Source: Martelella limonii (GTDB taxonomy: Bacteria > Pseudomonadota > Alphaproteobacteria > Rhizobiales > Rhizobiaceae). Taken from it: DNA of 50,431 bases. Positions 1 through 7,160 of the stretch are shown one piece after another. The first letter of the stretch is position 1, and each line of letters starts with the position of its first letter. A program made the position numbers and the translations under genes. The notes beneath the pieces were generated by a model. It did no database searches, was not told the origin of the DNA, and saw only the letters and a program-made list of their open reading frames with translations. The stretch lies in assembly GCF_013344475.1 (NCBI RefSeq), contig NZ_JABUOU010000014.1, positions 1-50,431 of the forward strand. The letters are read 5' to 3'.

Positions 1-42
1 CCCTTAGCAGGGGAGCGCCTTCGACCACTCGGCCACCTCTCC
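1..42 (-). tRNA. tRNA-Ser(GCU), 5' half only in window
   Basis: The minus strand from 42 reads GGAGAGGTGGCCGAGTGG and continues to an anticodon loop CTGCTAA (anticodon GCT). This is the typical class II serine tRNA start. The 3' half would lie outside the window to the left. The tRNA keeps its full sequence after integration, but everything upstream of base 45 is now phage DNA. Confidence 0.85.
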
Positions 43-45
43 GGT
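1..45. repeat. Left attachment-site repeat (att core)
   Basis: A perfect 45-bp match to 50387-50431 in the same orientation. It covers the first 42 nt of a minus-strand tRNA-Ser gene plus 3 bp upstream. The integrase gene abuts the other copy, so the two repeats are read as attL and attR of an integrated prophage. The window starts inside the anticodon stem, so the true core may extend further left. Confidence 0.92.
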
Positions 46-53
46 GAGGCTCG

Positions 54-81
54 TTTATGGGCAAATGCCATTGAGATCAAG
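54..81 (-). promoter_or_regulatory. Candidate phage-borne promoter for the tRNA-Ser gene
   Basis: On the minus strand, CTTGAT (76-81) and CATAAA (54-59) are separated by 16 bp, and the tRNA 5' end lies 12 bp further at 42. Integration in the 5' half separates the tRNA from its original promoter, so a phage-supplied substitute would be needed. The hexamers are moderate matches only. Confidence 0.4.
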
Positions 82-146
82 GGTATTTTTCAGAAAATCA
101 CTGACGATCACGAAATGGTAGCCTCGCAGAAACTTGCAGAAGAAAG

Positions 147-206
147 CGGGAACATGATTGGAACAAGCGGCATTGCCCGTGCAAACCCCGTACAGTCCTG
201 TTCCCG
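147..206 (-). terminator. Long-loop inverted repeat after the leftmost gene; contains GAAC-N7-GAAC
   Basis: GCGGGAACA (147-155) and TGTTCCCGC (198-206) are perfectly complementary. On the minus strand the stem is followed by TTTCTTCT, so it could end the late transcript just after the stop at 215. The loop is about 42 nt, longer than usual. Inside it, 150-164 reads GAAC-N7-GAAC, which matches the alphaproteobacterial LexA box (GTTC-N7-GTTC on the other strand). No gene start lies close enough to make that box clearly functional. Confidence 0.35.
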
Positions 207-214
207 CATCGTTC

Positions 215-529
215 TCAGTCGGCAATCGGAGGCCAGAAGTTTGCCGGCGAAAATGCCCCCTTCTTGTCGAGGAAGGGGCGCTTGAACTCCTCGCTGATCA
301 GTTCAATCTTGTGTTTGCGTTCCTGAGCGCGGAGCCATTGCAGGTCTTCAAGAATGCCTTGGCGCTTCAATTCAGCTTCATCGAAGACTTCCTTGAGGCG
401 CTCGCGGCGGCGTTCCTCAGCTTTTCGAGAGCGATCAACGTCCGCGCTCAGCGCTTCCATGATCTGCTTTTTCTGATCGATCGATAGGGCCGAAAGGTCC
501 AGCCCTTCAACAGTCGGCTTCTTTGCCAT
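215..529 (-). CDS. Hypothetical coiled-coil phage protein
   Basis: A 104-aa protein. I do not recognise the family. Residues about 15-80 are highly charged and helical (QKKQIMEALSADVDRSRKAE and onward), consistent with a coiled coil. The C-terminus is short, with aromatic and proline residues (NFWPPIAD). The start at 529 is chosen because GGGAG lies 6 nt upstream; an ATG at 535 is too close to it. It is the last gene of the late operon before the attachment site, downstream of the lysis genes. This position often holds lysogenic-conversion or accessory genes. Confidence 0.6.
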   Translation of the reverse strand: MAKKPTVEGLDLSALSIDQKKQIMEALSADVDRSRKAEERRRERLKEVFDEAELKRQGILEDLQWLRAQERKHKIELISEEFKRPFLDKKGAFSPANFWPPIAD

Positions 530-580
530 ATTCATCTCCCTTGTTGATGGAGATGACAAATGCATGATGCCGTGGATCGG

Positions 581-937
581 TCAAGGTATTCTGAGTAGAT
601 GGCGAACCCATTGCGCAAACGCCTCGCCCATCGAAGCCGCGATCACGCCGACCGAAACACCTGACAGCGTAATCAATCCCGCTACGCCAAGACCAAGCGT
701 TTTGATCCGCTTCCAGTCGGCGGCGGCGGCTTTCAGGTCTTTCAATTCCTCGCGCACCTGTGCGTCGGCATGGACGCCAATAGTGATGTCTGTGCGTGCT
801 TGGGCTATGTCGGCCGCAAGCCTGTCAACGCGGTCTCTGATGGCCTTTCGGCTCTCTGTGCTTTCCGCTCTGGAGTCGCGCAAGTCTTGCCTTATCTCGC
901 GCAACTCCTGCATTATCAAATCTGTCTCAGTACCCAT
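581..937 (-). CDS. Small membrane protein with N-terminal coiled coil (DUF1515-like)
   Basis: A 118-aa protein. Residues 1-75 are a charged heptad-rich helix, followed by one clear transmembrane segment at about 80-105 (LGLGVAGLITLSGVSVGVIA) and a short basic tail. This layout resembles the DUF1515-type proteins of rhizobial prophages. It lies directly after the spanin pair, so a role in lysis (second holin or antiholin) is plausible but unproven. Topology predicts a cytoplasmic N-terminal coiled coil. No catalytic motif is visible. Confidence 0.65.
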   Translation of the reverse strand: MGTETDLIMQELREIRQDLRDSRAESTESRKAIRDRVDRLAADIAQARTDITIGVHADAQVREELKDLKAAAADWKRIKTLGLGVAGLITLSGVSVGVIAASMGEAFAQWVRHLLRIP

Positions 938-955
938 GCCGCCGCCCGCTATATC

Positions 956-1156
956 TTACCAACAGCCGAGGCGTTCGCCGGCCCGGTCATTTCCGATCAC
1001 TCGCAACCCGCCGCCTTCACCGACAGCGAGGAGGGCGACCGTTTCATTCGGAGAGAGGTTATTCGCTACGAACGGTCCGCAGCCGCTCACACTCTGGCAC
1101 CCGGCCAAGATACTCGACACACAGATCATAAGCGCCAAGACGCTGAAGTTTCGCAT
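956..1156 (-). CDS. Outer-membrane spanin lipoprotein (Rz1-like)
   Basis: A 66-aa protein with a lipoprotein signal. A hydrophobic start (residues 4-17) ends in the lipobox LAGC, giving a mature lipoprotein of about 47 residues. The gene begins inside the Rz-like gene in another frame (overlap 1059-1156), the usual nested Rz/Rz1 arrangement of Gram-negative phages. Rz1 sits in the outer membrane and joins Rz to fuse the two membranes in the last step of lysis. The mature part is less proline-rich than lambda Rz1, so the call rests on lipobox, size and overlap. Confidence 0.75.
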   Translation of the reverse strand: MRNFSVLALMICVSSILAGCQSVSGCGPFVANNLSPNETVALLAVGEGGGLRVIGNDRAGERLGCW

Positions 1157-1337
1157 CGTCCTTCACCCTTTCTTTTGTTGCATCGAGCGTGGCTTGCGCG
1201 ACCGCCGCACGTTCGGCGTTGCGGCCTTCGATCCTGGCACGCGGCAGGAAGATGAGTTCCATCATGAGGAAGACCACGGCAGCGCCAACGAGAGCTCCAG
1301 CAATCGCCGCCGGCGCTTGTTTCAGTAGGGCGATCAC
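1059..1337 (-). CDS. Inner-membrane spanin (Rz-like)
   Basis: A 92-aa protein with one N-terminal transmembrane segment (about residues 9-32, IAGALVGAAVVFLMMELIFL). A periplasmic, alanine-rich helical domain follows (RNAERAAVAQATLDATKERV), and the C-terminus has two cysteines. This is the i-spanin layout. It starts with GTG at 1337, coupled to the preceding stop (GTGA overlap), and its 3' third encodes the Rz1-like lipoprotein in another frame. It works with the Rz1-like product after the endolysin has degraded peptidoglycan. Confidence 0.78.
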   Translation of the reverse strand: MIALLKQAPAAIAGALVGAAVVFLMMELIFLPRARIEGRNAERAAVAQATLDATKERVKDDAKLQRLGAYDLCVEYLGRVPECERLRTVRSE

Positions 1338-1534
1338 AGCTTCCAGCCCTTCGCCTTGGCGATCTTGTAAACCCGCTCCGTCGCGACACCGATAATCACC
1401 GACAGCGCGGCTGAAGTGACTGCGACGACATCGGGATCGGACGCCAGTTCTTTGCCGACCGCAAGGCCGAACAGCGCGCCGGCACCATAGCGAAGAGCAA
1501 TGCGGGCGGTCGGCCCCATGAGGGCATTCATCAT
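1334..1534 (-). CDS. Small membrane protein, probable holin
   Basis: A 66-aa protein with two hydrophobic segments (about residues 12-28 and 33-52, the latter VVAVTSAALSVIIGVATERV) and a basic C-terminus (KIAKAKGWKL), like small class II-type holins. The start at 1534 has GGAGG 6 nt upstream and overlaps the endolysin stop (ATGA). The order endolysin - this gene - Rz/Rz1 supports a role as the membrane-permeabilising timer of lysis. Holins are too diverse to assign on sequence alone. Confidence 0.65.
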   Translation of the reverse strand: MMNALMGPTARIALRYGAGALFGLAVGKELASDPDVVAVTSAALSVIIGVATERVYKIAKAKGWKL

Positions 1535-2274
1535 TTCTTGCCTCCGAAAAGCTTGGCGATTGCCATAAAAAAAGCCGCCCATGCGGACGGCGGGGTTTCG
1601 GGCTGTGTTGGTGCGTCCGGTGGCGGATCGCTCTCAGTGGGCTTCTGTGCGTCTTTCACGGGGTCAAAAGGCGTATCCCTGATATTCGCCCATTTTGCAT
1701 ACGCCTCGGCAAGCTTCTCGTCATATCGGTTTATCCGATAGTTCGATCCGTTGTAGCCGCGAGCGAACCCGGCCCAATCATGATTCCGCAGTTCGTCGTC
1801 GAGGTCCGCGTTGATGATGAAGTTGACCGCCGCCTGCAGGTGGTTTTCCTCGTCATCCATGAACGCGAAGATCATTTCTTCGACGCTGTCATACCCGGCA
1901 AGTGCATAGTTGAAACCCATGACTTGCGCCATGCCCCACGAACAAGATAACAGTGCCGCCCGCTCATCGATCGCCATGGCCCGCATCAGCTTGCCATACT
2001 GCTCACTTTCCTTGCCGTAGCCGCCCGGCGACTTATTCGCGATCCCGGATGCAACGCCAGCGGCTTTCTTGTCATCTGGCAAGAACTTGTAAAATTTGTG
2101 CCGTTCGAACAGGATGCGCGGTCGCCCCTGCTTGTCGAAGCCATTGCCCCGTGTCTCCGCGTCGATGAAAGCGTGGATTTCGTCCTCTCCGACGCCGATC
2201 TGATGACCGATGCGTGGCAGGTCGATATCATCTATCCGCTTGGCGCGGCCTTTGAAATAGTTGAAGTCGGTCAC
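1531..2274 (-). CDS. Endolysin, N-acetylmuramidase (DUF3380 type)
   Basis: A 247-aa protein. An N-terminal region (residues 5-30, RIGHQIGVGEDEIHAFIDAE) leads into the muramidase domain with the glutamate in IDAETRGNGF, the likely catalytic acid. The motif FERHKFY and a conserved WGMAQVMGFNY block follow, as in the gp110/DUF3380 muramidases that cleave MurNAc-GlcNAc bonds. The C-terminal 50 residues are a proline/acidic linker plus an amphipathic or hydrophobic tail (SAWAAFFMAIAKLFGGKK). It has no signal peptide, so release probably depends on the adjacent holin-like protein. Confidence 0.88.
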   Translation of the reverse strand: MTDFNYFKGRAKRIDDIDLPRIGHQIGVGEDEIHAFIDAETRGNGFDKQGRPRILFERHKFYKFLPDDKKAAGVASGIANKSPGGYGKESEQYGKLMRAMAIDERAALLSCSWGMAQVMGFNYALAGYDSVEEMIFAFMDDEENHLQAAVNFIINADLDDELRNHDWAGFARGYNGSNYRINRYDEKLAEAYAKWANIRDTPFDPVKDAQKPTESDPPPDAPTQPETPPSAWAAFFMAIAKLFGGKK

Positions 2275-2350
2275 TAATCCGCCTCCTCAGGCGTTGCCGC
2301 CCGCCTCAGCACGGAGGCGGTGCGGGTGTTCGTGTTGGATTGAGGGTGGG

Positions 2351-2464
2351 CTAGGCGAAAATCTCCGCCGGTGTTGTCGGGTCCGGCGTCACCGCGAAAG
2401 CAGCGAGCGCCACGGGCAGCGACGCTTCATGGTCAAGCCGCAGATTGACGTGGAAGCCCGTGTC
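2351..2464 (-). pseudogene. 3' fragment of a second copy of the fibre-associated gene
   Basis: The minus strand encodes GFHVNLRLDHEASLPVALAA and ends in TPDPTTPAEIFA. This parallels the C-terminus of the intact gene at 2977-3333 (GFHVNIRIEDGADLPEALSA ... EPTTPAERFA). The upstream part is missing. DNA identity is partial, so it is a diverged remnant rather than a recent duplication. The plus-strand gene 2501-2899 sits between fragment and intact copy, which suggests that gene arrived by recombination at this boundary. Confidence 0.65.
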
Positions 2465-2500
2465 AGGCTTCAATATCTTTGTAAAAGAGGAGGATTCCCC

Positions 2501-2899
2501 ATGGCGGAAAAACCGAAGCCTATCGTAGCTGCCCGCTTTCAAGGTCTGCAATCAACGCAGGATTTTCGGATTGGCATCATTCACGTCTCCGATTCCAGTG
2601 GAAACGAGATTGAAGTTCATCTTTCGATGGCTGATATGATTGAGTTAGCCAGCCAGTCCCTTCAAATGTTGTCGGCACGCGGACAGGCGCTCGGCCCCGC
2701 ACAAAACAAAGAACTTGAAGCCGTAGATACTGTCGAAGTTGTCCCCACGAACGCTGCCATAAGCCGCTTTGCGACTGATCAACCGCTCGACGGAACGGAC
2801 CTCGTTTTCCGACTCGGTCCAGATGTTTCAATCGGTTTTCGTGTTGAAACTGAACTATTAACTTCTCTCGGCCAGTTGGCGACCAAGAAGCACTCTTAG
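2501..2899 (+). CDS. Hypothetical protein, inserted accessory gene (moron)
   Basis: A 132-aa protein on the strand opposite to all surrounding late genes. The start at 2501 has a strong AGAGGAGGA ribosome site. I do not recognise the family. It looks soluble and mixed alpha/beta, with repeated strand-like segments (FRIGIIHVSDSSGNEIEVHL; TDLVFRLGPDVSIGFRVETE) and no signal peptide, membrane segment or metal motif. Opposite orientation, own RBS and flanking by a homologous fragment all mark it as a horizontally acquired cargo gene, possibly expressed from the prophage. Confidence 0.7.
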   Translation: MAEKPKPIVAARFQGLQSTQDFRIGIIHVSDSSGNEIEVHLSMADMIELASQSLQMLSARGQALGPAQNKELEAVDTVEVVPTNAAISRFATDQPLDGTDLVFRLGPDVSIGFRVETELLTSLGQLATKKHS

Positions 2900-2976
2900 G
2901 AATACGTCGGAAAGGGGCATAGATTCTAGTCATTCCGCTTTTCCATGCTTGATTGTGGGGAGCCAGCGATTGTCTG

Positions 2977-3333
2977 TCACGCAAACCGTTCCGCCGGGGT
3001 CGTTGGCTCCGGCGCCACTTCGAAGGCCGAAAGCGCCTCGGGCAGGTCCGCGCCGTCCTCGATCCGAATATTGACATGGAAACCTTCCACGGCGGCCATG
3101 ACCGGATATTCAAACCCTTCCGCGTCCGTTTCCGTCTCGCCCGTCTGCTGATAGACGGTTCCATCGCAAACCGCGCCGACAGCCTTCACGATCAGCATGC
3201 CCACGGGCAGACCGGTGTCATGATAGGTGATGCGAACCACCTCGCTTTCGCTGGGTCGGATGACAATGCCGGCCGCCTCAAGCGTCGCCAGCGCTTGCGT
3301 ATGGTCCGCGAATTTCAGAAAGACATCATGCAT
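2977..3333 (-). CDS. Tail-fibre-associated hypothetical protein
   Basis: A 118-aa protein starting at 3333, overlapping the stop of the upstream fibre gene. I do not recognise a named family. It is acidic, with alternating strand-like segments (VVRITYHDTGLPVGMLIVKA; FHVNIRIEDGADLPEALSAF), and could be a fibre chaperone or small structural subunit. Its C-terminal 37 residues recur as a fragment at 2351-2464. Position at the end of the fibre block suggests a part in adsorption-organelle assembly. Confidence 0.65.
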   Translation of the reverse strand: MHDVFLKFADHTQALATLEAAGIVIRPSESEVVRITYHDTGLPVGMLIVKAVGAVCDGTVYQQTGETETDAEGFEYPVMAAVEGFHVNIRIEDGADLPEALSAFEVAPEPTTPAERFA

Positions 3334-4219
3334 AGGGCACCGCCTTTGCCTGAAGATCGGCATCCGTCATGCGGAACGGCCAGATCACGAGTTGATCATA
3401 CCAGCCATTGGCGAAACGGTCGGTTGAAGCATCCCGATCCCGACCGAGATAGACGAAATCAAGTTGCGCGTTCAACGAACTGGCGCTCGATTTCACGGAG
3501 CCGCCATTGTAGGCCGCCGATCGCAAGGGCGCCGCCCGATCTATGCTGGCGGCAACGCCAGCAGCCGGCGTCGGCTGCGTCAAACCGGTCTCGATAACGA
3601 GGCTTGGATCGAACCGCAGCGTTCCTCCAATGTCGAGGGATATGATCGGGAAGAACGATTCCGCACCCATGATCCTCATCGAACCGCTGCCGGAGAGCCC
3701 CTGAAACTGGACCAGGAACGAGGCTTCATTGCTCCGCAGCAGCGCCACAACAGGCTCTGTCAGTTGCGCTTTGTCTGCGGGTCTGGTGACGGCGCTGCCT
3801 GCGGTCGGGACATAGGAGGTTGCATGAGAGCCGAGTTCGAGTTGGGCGCTCCTTACATCCCCCGAGACCGTGATTGTCAACGTTCCAGCGGCAGCAGAAA
3901 ATGCTATCCTGCTCCTGTCATTCGCCCCGGCACCTGCCAGTACGCCAGAATACGCACCTGTAAGGGTCACCGAACCGGAGCCATAGAAACTCAGGACATG
4001 GTTAGCATTTGTTACCGTGACCGATTGTGTCGCCAGCACTGCCGAATTGAGAAGCAAATTCGTCGCCGGTCCCTCCAGCAGCAACTGCCTTCGGCCATGC
4101 GTATAATCGAAGCGCGGCTGATTGGCCGCAGCTGTCTGAATCAGGCCGCCAGCATCGATGTAGGTCGCCGCGCCCGCGCGCGTGAACGTGATCATGTCCG
4201 TGAAGGTTTTAACCAGCAT
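3326..4219 (-). CDS. Tail fibre / spike protein with lectin-like domain
   Basis: A 297-aa protein. The N-terminal motif FTRAGAATYIDAGG, then RFDYTHGRRQLLLEGPATN, is the signature seen in many phage head- or tail-spike proteins with a concanavalin-like fold. The central part is a beta-rich, Ser/Thr/Gly-rich region, and the C-terminus (WYDQLVIWPFRMTDADLQA) is typical of carbohydrate-binding fibre modules. Located after the SGNH fibre gene, it probably contributes to receptor or capsule binding. Exact position in the virion is not visible from sequence. Confidence 0.75.
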   Translation of the reverse strand: MLVKTFTDMITFTRAGAATYIDAGGLIQTAAANQPRFDYTHGRRQLLLEGPATNLLLNSAVLATQSVTVTNANHVLSFYGSGSVTLTGAYSGVLAGAGANDRSRIAFSAAAGTLTITVSGDVRSAQLELGSHATSYVPTAGSAVTRPADKAQLTEPVVALLRSNEASFLVQFQGLSGSGSMRIMGAESFFPIISLDIGGTLRFDPSLVIETGLTQPTPAAGVAASIDRAAPLRSAAYNGGSVKSSASSLNAQLDFVYLGRDRDASTDRFANGWYDQLVIWPFRMTDADLQAKAVPYA

Positions 4220-4358
4220 AGCGGTTCTCCGCGAAATTCAGAATGGCCGCAGGACTGGCACTCTCACCGGTGGCTGCATCGATGGCGAGATAGGCGGTGG
4301 ACGTCCACCATGCCCGCATTCTCGTCACGAAGCTCAGTCCAAATCCAAGTGCTATCAT
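4209..4358 (-). CDS. Small tail-module protein (49 aa)
   Basis: Reads MIALGFGLSFVTRMRAWWTS, then an alanine-rich segment ending in NRYAG. It starts at 4358, overlapping the stop of the 32-aa gene (ATGA-type), and its last codons overlap the next gene start at 4219. Translational coupling on both sides supports a real gene. No domain is recognised. The N-terminus is hydrophobic with arginine and tryptophans and may touch the membrane. Confidence 0.55.
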   Translation of the reverse strand: MIALGFGLSFVTRMRAWWTSTAYLAIDAATGESASPAAILNFAENRYAG

Positions 4359-4453
4359 TGTGGCGTCTCCTGCACTTCGGCTTGTGAAGCCAGGACGTAA
4401 TCAGCGATTTCCGCAGGCCCGGAGGTCGCCACGTTTTTCTGTTCTGTAGCCAT
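4355..4453 (-). CDS. Small tail-module protein (32 aa)
   Basis: A 32-residue ORF beginning MATEQKNVATSGPAEIADYV. Its ATG follows the TAA of the large fibre gene with no gap, and its stop overlaps the next start. Very small coupled genes after fibre genes are common in siphophages. No function can be read from the sequence. Confidence 0.5.
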   Translation of the reverse strand: MATEQKNVATSGPAEIADYVLASQAEVQETPQ

Positions 4454-7153
4454 TTATTCAGCCTTCCATGAAATACCGTCAAGAACGACATACGTAGCAG
4501 TTGAAATATTGCGGATTGTAATGTTCCCGTCCGCTTGCACATCAATTCGAGCTGGATCCCCAGCGTCGTTTGTCGCGGTAATAAATACGAGATCCACTGA
4601 GGGGCGAAGATTGACAGGGAGCACATAAAAAACTGTCCCGTCTGTTTTTGTTCCTGTGTTTACACCCCCTGATAGCGTGACAACTCCATCCTCAGAAACG
4701 CGAAGTCTCGCACTGGCCGACGACCATCCATTCTGAAACAGGCTTGGCACTGATCGTGGCGAGATTTCGGGGGTCATCTTGCGGAACATCTTGTCTGCAA
4801 GCGCGCGAGCAAAAGCCATTGCGATCAGCCTGTTTGTTGCCAGCGTCCCATGAATGTTGTCGCGAAGGCCATTGTCCACATCGGCAAGCGCGATGTAGTT
4901 AGCGATCATCGGCCCCAGCGCTTGCTGAAGGTCGATACATTTGATCCCGCGTTGCGCACAAAGCCTTACGATTGCAGCCCTCGTTCGTGCTCCAGCGGCA
5001 TAGTTGAATGTCTCCCCGCCTTGGCCCGACAAGGCTTGCGTATACCAAAGCGGAGGGATCGCAACTATTGGCTCGCAGAATGAAGCCCGCAGCAGAGACA
5101 GCAACCCGCCGTCACCATCAGTGAAGCCTAGATTTCCAAGCGTCGTTTCCGCAGATGCGCCGCCTTGGATATCGTTTGTTCCGATCAAGACTAATCCATA
5201 ATTGCAAGACCTGGTTCCGTTGTTGTTGATTTCCGTGACCATGTCGGAACTGTTCGCTCCAGCAACCGCAACATTCACGACTTCGAGCAGGCGGAGACCA
5301 AACGATCCGTCCATGGTCTGACGCATCTGAGACGGCCAATCACCCTGAATAGGCGCAGAAATGCTATCGCCAACAATCAAGAGGCGCGACGGCGCTGGCG
5401 TTTGAGAAATGCTGCGATTGTTCTTGCTGACAAGTTCAATCTTGACCGAGGCAGAGGCATCGCCGTACGAGCCGAACCCAGCGTCATAGATGATGCCGTC
5501 GCCGATATCCTGCTTGCCGATGACTTCCATGCCGTTAAGAAGAACCGACCATGTACGGTGATCGATGATGCGGATCGTCCACATCGCGTTTGCAGGCTGC
5601 ATTGAGAGATGATCGGATCGCGCTATCCAATCCACCGCAGACGACACAACGCTGTCACCTGTCAGCTTGTAGGCATAGAGACCTGATCCGCTGCCAGTAG
5701 GGGTATAGAAAACGAAATATCCACGGCTCGTTCGGATAAATGCCGCACGCTGATAGCTGCCAGCACCGAACACACAGTTTAGCTCCTGACCCCCGCGCAT
5801 TGGCGTGAAAGAAGCCCGCCATGTTGCGTCGGAAGATGTGGGCCAGTTTATCTCACTCGCATCACCTGTAGGGGCGGCTGAAGGCGTCCATGTGTCGCTG
5901 GAAGGCCATGCAATCGTCGCATGCTCCATATTGATCGCATCAACATTTGAATAGAAGGACCTATCAATGTCTCCCTCACCAAGCCACATGTCTTTCTGCG
6001 ACTGAGGTGTTGTATATGATGGCGTGAAAGTGTGGGAGAAATCGACCCCGGTGCTGTCCTCGTAGTTGATCGTGAGTTCTGCCGTAACGCGTGGAGGAGT
6101 CCCGCCATAAATAAGTACCGCTCCAGTTATCGACGCACCTGGATCAACTTCGATCGTTACGCCCTCGAAATCAAATCCGGGGAGAGTATCACCGATGTTG
6201 TAGTCGTTTGGACCGAGAAGGATTGCTGTACCTTTTGCTACGGTGTACCCTTTTGCTGATGTCAGCGCTGCTCGGCCTGTACCAAAATATTCGGGGCGGG
6301 CCTTCGTCTCGGCTAACTCATACCAAACATCCGTTACGGCATCATCGAGTGTAATGAAGAACTTACCGTCATGCGACGGCTCGCTTGCCGCCTTCTTGTA
6401 CAAAGCTCCTCCGCCATCACCTGATGCTGCATAACCCGCAGTGCGAATATAATCCGGCGCAAGAGTAGGCGCGAATGCTTCAGCGGTCGAAATGTTTGCG
6501 AACTGCGGATCAATGACCGTCGTCATTACCCCGACAACGACGTTCTTCGCATCCTCAACCACCGCAAGAATCGCCGAAGACGCTTGGTCTGAGATCAAGC
6601 GAAATTCCGTGCCCGTATAAACGCCAAGAAGCTGCATTCCAGCCACAACGCCGCCCGCCGTGATCTGATTGCCACTGGCTGACCTGATGGGAACCGCAGC
6701 GCCGCTATTAAACACGACCGTCATATTTCCGGTGTTCGTGTTCACCACTGGAAGCGTCACAAGCATACCTGTGGTCAGCGGAATGTCAGTTGTTGCCGTG
6801 ATTGCATTTGTGCCTCCGGTATTGGTCGCCCTTGCATACTGATAAGGTAGCGAAAGAATACGGGTCCACGATCCTGATCCGGATACACCAGACTTGATGT
6901 AGATGCCGTTGTAGGCAGCAGTGCTATCGGCATAAACCCACGCAAGAGCGCCGGCATCGTGCGCAAGATCTGCGTAAAGTAGCGCGCGTGTCGTCTTGGC
7001 TGTTCCTCCAGTTGTGTTGACAAATGCCTTGACCGAAGCCTCCATTTCGACGGACCAAACTTGCATCTCGCCCATATTCGGGCCGCGCGCGCTTCCATCC
7101 GGATTTTGCGAAGCCCAAATCTCAATGCCGCTATAAGTAAAGATATCTGCCAT
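4454..7153 (-). CDS. Large tail fibre/spike with SGNH (GDSL) hydrolase domain
   Basis: An 899-aa protein. Residues about 1-110 (MADIFTYSGIEIWASQNPDG) form a fibre N-terminal domain likely to dock on the tail. A beta-rich shaft follows, then an SGNH hydrolase domain: block I LLIVGDSIS (catalytic Ser), LIGTND (block III, Asn) and DNIHGT (block V, Asp and His). A short C-terminal domain ends the protein. SGNH domains in tail spikes deacetylate surface polysaccharide, so this is probably a receptor-binding depolymerase/esterase. The start at 7153 has GAGG upstream and follows the J-like gene by 7 nt. Confidence 0.88.
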   Translation of the reverse strand: MADIFTYSGIEIWASQNPDGSARGPNMGEMQVWSVEMEASVKAFVNTTGGTAKTTRALLYADLAHDAGALAWVYADSTAAYNGIYIKSGVSGSGSWTRILSLPYQYARATNTGGTNAITATTDIPLTTGMLVTLPVVNTNTGNMTVVFNSGAAVPIRSASGNQITAGGVVAGMQLLGVYTGTEFRLISDQASSAILAVVEDAKNVVVGVMTTVIDPQFANISTAEAFAPTLAPDYIRTAGYAASGDGGGALYKKAASEPSHDGKFFITLDDAVTDVWYELAETKARPEYFGTGRAALTSAKGYTVAKGTAILLGPNDYNIGDTLPGFDFEGVTIEVDPGASITGAVLIYGGTPPRVTAELTINYEDSTGVDFSHTFTPSYTTPQSQKDMWLGEGDIDRSFYSNVDAINMEHATIAWPSSDTWTPSAAPTGDASEINWPTSSDATWRASFTPMRGGQELNCVFGAGSYQRAAFIRTSRGYFVFYTPTGSGSGLYAYKLTGDSVVSSAVDWIARSDHLSMQPANAMWTIRIIDHRTWSVLLNGMEVIGKQDIGDGIIYDAGFGSYGDASASVKIELVSKNNRSISQTPAPSRLLIVGDSISAPIQGDWPSQMRQTMDGSFGLRLLEVVNVAVAGANSSDMVTEINNNGTRSCNYGLVLIGTNDIQGGASAETTLGNLGFTDGDGGLLSLLRASFCEPIVAIPPLWYTQALSGQGGETFNYAAGARTRAAIVRLCAQRGIKCIDLQQALGPMIANYIALADVDNGLRDNIHGTLATNRLIAMAFARALADKMFRKMTPEISPRSVPSLFQNGWSSASARLRVSEDGVVTLSGGVNTGTKTDGTVFYVLPVNLRPSVDLVFITATNDAGDPARIDVQADGNITIRNISTATYVVLDGISWKAE

Positions 7154-7160
7154 GGTTGCC

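Noticed and set aside
158-487. Plus-strand ORF of 109 aa
   Set aside because: Antisense to the well-supported coiled-coil gene 215-529; no ribosome site.
564-1328. Plus-strand ORF of 254 aa over the lysis genes
   Set aside because: Runs antisense to the membrane protein and spanin genes; composition (Ser, Arg, Pro) typical of a shadow frame.
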